From Styela clava (lineage: Eukaryota > Chordata > Ascidiacea > Stolidobranchia > Styelidae), in the NCBI RefSeq assembly GCF_964204865.1, contig NC_135258.1:8423001-8487000 (forward strand): 64,000 nucleotides of DNA, read 5' to 3'. The translations under genes and the position numbers were made by a program. Below, one piece after another: positions 62,301 through 64,000 of this stretch. Each line of letters opens with the position of its first letter. Positions within the stretch are counted from its first letter, which is position 1. Below the pieces are notes generated by a model. That model was not told the origin of the DNA and ran no database searches. It was given only the letters and a program-made list of their open reading frames with translations.

Positions 62301-63409
62301 TGGTTAGTTAAGTAATTTTATTTAGAGTACTCGAATCTCTTCAAGTATTTGATAACCAGAGTTAACCATTAATGAAGTGATCTAGGATTTTAGTGTTACT
62401 TCGCTTCATCTTGATTATTAATATTCGATTTTTAAACAGACACAACTTTATAACTTGACTTATATTTTTAGTATTTTTCCTAAATTTTTCCTATTTTGAA
62501 TTCATTGCATTTTCATTTTATTCACAGTATTTATATTTTATCAGAATATTTATCAAACACTTACATTCGGAACTCAGGAAATTGTTTATATTTGTTGAAC
62601 TCATTCTCCCAATCCTCTTGTGAAGTTGGTGGTTTCATACCTTTGATAAGATGCCAATCAACCATAGATAACCCAGATTCTGTTAGTCGAGTCACACCAC
62701 CCAAAACGACAGCACCAACCACCTACCCTGACAAAAAGAAAAATAAATCAGTGGCAATCACCAGGAACATTTTTGAATTGATATCTATAAAAACACAGAC
62801 ATATTATACAGTCAGAATACAGACCTTCAAGATCATAAATTATATATCAAAGGACAAATTTTTGGCCACCTTGGGCCATTTTACTGTCCTCCATAGTCAG
62901 AAAAGTTATTCAGTTGCGCAGCATTTTATAACAATCTAAACTTAATATTTTTCCTATTCATACATTGCTTGTCTACAACATTTTTTTTTCAAGACTCCCA
63001 ATTTGTCGAATTCCCTTCGGTTAACAGTATTGTATTGCATGATGATATGTTATAAAAATACCATCTCATCATGAGTGACTCACTCACTCTTCTGTCAATA
63101 ATCTTCCCATTTATAATTGAGGACTCATGACAGTGTTTTTATGCAAATTCACATATAAACTCATCAATTAACTCAAGTTAAGGCATACTATCTACCCATT
63201 CTGAAATGAGTACGAAATGATTTGAATCATAAGACTGTCATGTCAGCCTTTCTTTACTAACTGAGAAATGTAAGAAATAAACAAACCAGGCCACAACATC
63301 CAGCAAGCCACCATCCGATTATTTTTTGACCAGGCTGATGAATTGGGAGTTGTTTTGCAATATCTGCAGACTTACGCAAAGGTGAAACCCATTTGAATAC
63401 AGCCGATCG
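59355..63409 (-). CDS. COX15: COX15, mitochondrial heme A synthase (N terminus not seen)
   Basis: Inner-mitochondrial-membrane enzyme that oxidises the methyl group of heme O to make heme A for cytochrome c oxidase. Seven exons (5' to 3'): 63287-63409, 62565-62722, 61925-62111, 61006-61258, 60494-60648, 59930-60046, 59355-59486; 1125 nt in phase, 374 aa visible against about 410 in human. Conserved: [30 protein letters not shown], the heme-ligand histidines in [22 protein letters not shown] and [21 protein letters not shown], and [18 protein letters not shown]. Several hydrophobic helices. The first exon carrying the start codon and mitochondrial targeting peptide was not found; it may lie in 63410-64000 or beyond the window. 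Introns carry several transposon copies and an antisense EEF1A fragment. Confidence 0.94.
59622..59701. repeat. 40-bp tandem duplication, two identical copies
   Basis: Units 59622-59661 and 59662-59701 are identical, in the last COX15 intron (59487-59929). Identity suggests a recent event. Confidence 0.92.
60103..60388. mobile_element. 286-bp hAT-like MITE in COX15 intron
   Basis: Ends CAGGGGTAGGCAATTACTTT and (complement) CAGGAGTGGGCATATTACTA. Flanks TCCCATCC and CCTTATCC agree at 5 of 8. Non-coding. Confidence 0.65.
60750..60953 (+). mobile_element. GG-ended element, eroded copy in COX15 intron
   Basis: Begins GGTACTCCCGTCATGTGTGT and shares the family interior (GGGGACTGTCTGTGTTAGGC, AACTTGATGTAAAGTAGGCA, TACACACACTTCTGGAG). 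The right end is mutated and no target duplication is evident. Confidence 0.65.
61567..61830 (+). pseudogene. EEF1A C-terminal fragment, open frame, inside a COX15 intron
   Basis: An 87-codon frame matches the C terminus of translation elongation factor 1-alpha: [51 protein letters not shown], then a lysine/alanine tail. It reads to a TGA at 61828-61830 without a break. It is antisense to COX15 and lies within the intron 61259-61924. No other EEF1A exon was found upstream on the plus strand, so it is most likely a 5'-truncated retrocopy. An aacag just before AAGATCT could act as a splice acceptor, so a real terminal exon cannot be excluded. Confidence 0.75.
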
Positions 63410-64000
63410 CTGAAAAAAAAGTTTATGAATGAATAGGATTTACATATTTATCCTGGGGGAGAGGAAAGGAGATAAGACGGCTTAATCATATGGTGAACCA
63501 CAACTTCTCGTCAGGTTACAAGTCTATGTCGGGTATGGGATTAGTTAACCAGTTATTTGTTTTTGGAAGCATGGACTTGAATGCAGCAAATCAGTAATCC
63601 AACTAGAGATCCTGTATTCAAAAAGTCAAGTGATTTATTCTCTTGTATAGGGCAAAGCAAAAGCAATGTATAAAAAATATATAATGTTCCTCATTTCAGC
63701 ATTTACCGTATATCCCGGCGAATAAGTCGCTTTTCTAGACCCAAATTTTTGGCCTGATTTTGGGGTGGTCGTCTTATTAGGCGAGTATGGTAATTTTGAT
63801 TTTTTTGGTGTCGCCTTATTATGTATTAGATATTGTTTTTTTATGGTGGACTCAATTGCGAGTTGAACATAGTTAGATTAAAATTTAAAGACAGTTTGAA
63901 CTCCCAAAGTTACCGTATTATGGATTGAATATTACGCTACAAGAAAGCGTCATTATAGGCTATTTTTGTATTTATAGTATTGTAGCTTAGTTCTATGATA
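63410..64000. other. COX15 upstream region with repeats
   Basis: Contains a copy of dispersed repeat family A at about 63430-63515 (AGGATTTACATATTTATCCT, GATAAGACGGCTTAATCATA) and a small inverted-end element at 63704-63792. No COX15 first exon recognised. Confidence 0.5.
63704..63792. mobile_element. 89-bp element with inverted ends
   Basis: TACCGTATATCCCGGCGAAT at the left and (complement) TACCATACTCGCCTAATAAG at the right form imperfect inverted repeats. A related opening (CCGTATATCGCCCG) occurs at about 29323. Confidence 0.5.

Overview
The window is nuclear DNA from an AT-rich, intron-containing animal genome. The evidence is multi-exon genes with GT-AG introns that all join in phase, metazoan proteins (SLC35G transporters, RTEL1, an RNF38/RNF44-type RING ligase, ARL3, COX15), and introns crowded with hAT-like and other short DNA transposons, an LTR retrotransposon and a decayed LINE. 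I cannot name the species; a marine invertebrate, possibly a tunicate, is an inference from compact genes and repeat style only.

Layout: 1-10.4 kb holds three SLC35G-like (EamA) transporter genes, one 5'-partial on + and two in tandem on -, all with an intron at the same place. 10.4-13.6 kb is non-coding and contains a diverged duplication of about 850 bp. 13.6-20.0 kb is a complete RTEL1 helicase gene (-, 8 coding exons, 1127-1140 aa). 20.0-25.6 kb is gene-free; its right part may be the long 3'UTR of the next gene. 25.6-40.6 kb is an RNF38/RNF44-like E3 ligase (-, 19 coding exons recognised, at least 812 aa, 5' end unresolved), with at least a dozen short transposons in its introns. 44.07-48.97 kb is a full-length Ty3/gypsy-type retrotransposon with identical 132-bp LTRs, a 5-bp target duplication and one intact 1529-codon gag-pol frame that starts with a SAM domain. 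50.9-54.0 kb is a LINE wreck split by a hAT-like insertion. 54.4-54.9 kb is a broken copy of a cysteine-tailed repetitive gene. 56.96-58.94 kb is ARL3 (+, 5 exons, 183 aa). 59.36-63.41 kb is COX15 (-, 7 exons seen, 374 aa, N terminus missing), with an antisense EEF1A fragment in one intron.

The host genes are ordinary housekeeping genes and do not form one pathway. RTEL1 acts in genome and telomere maintenance, the RING protein in ubiquitin transfer, ARL3 in ciliary lipid-cargo release, COX15 in heme A synthesis and SLC35G in membrane transport. The most unusual material is mobile: the compact SAM-containing retrotransposon, whose start codon spans the LTR/primer-site junction, and a family of about 214-bp elements with GG-starting inverted ends and 8-bp target duplications, present in at least four full or near-full copies plus fragments. 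All exon coordinates were derived by hand from splice signals and reading phase.
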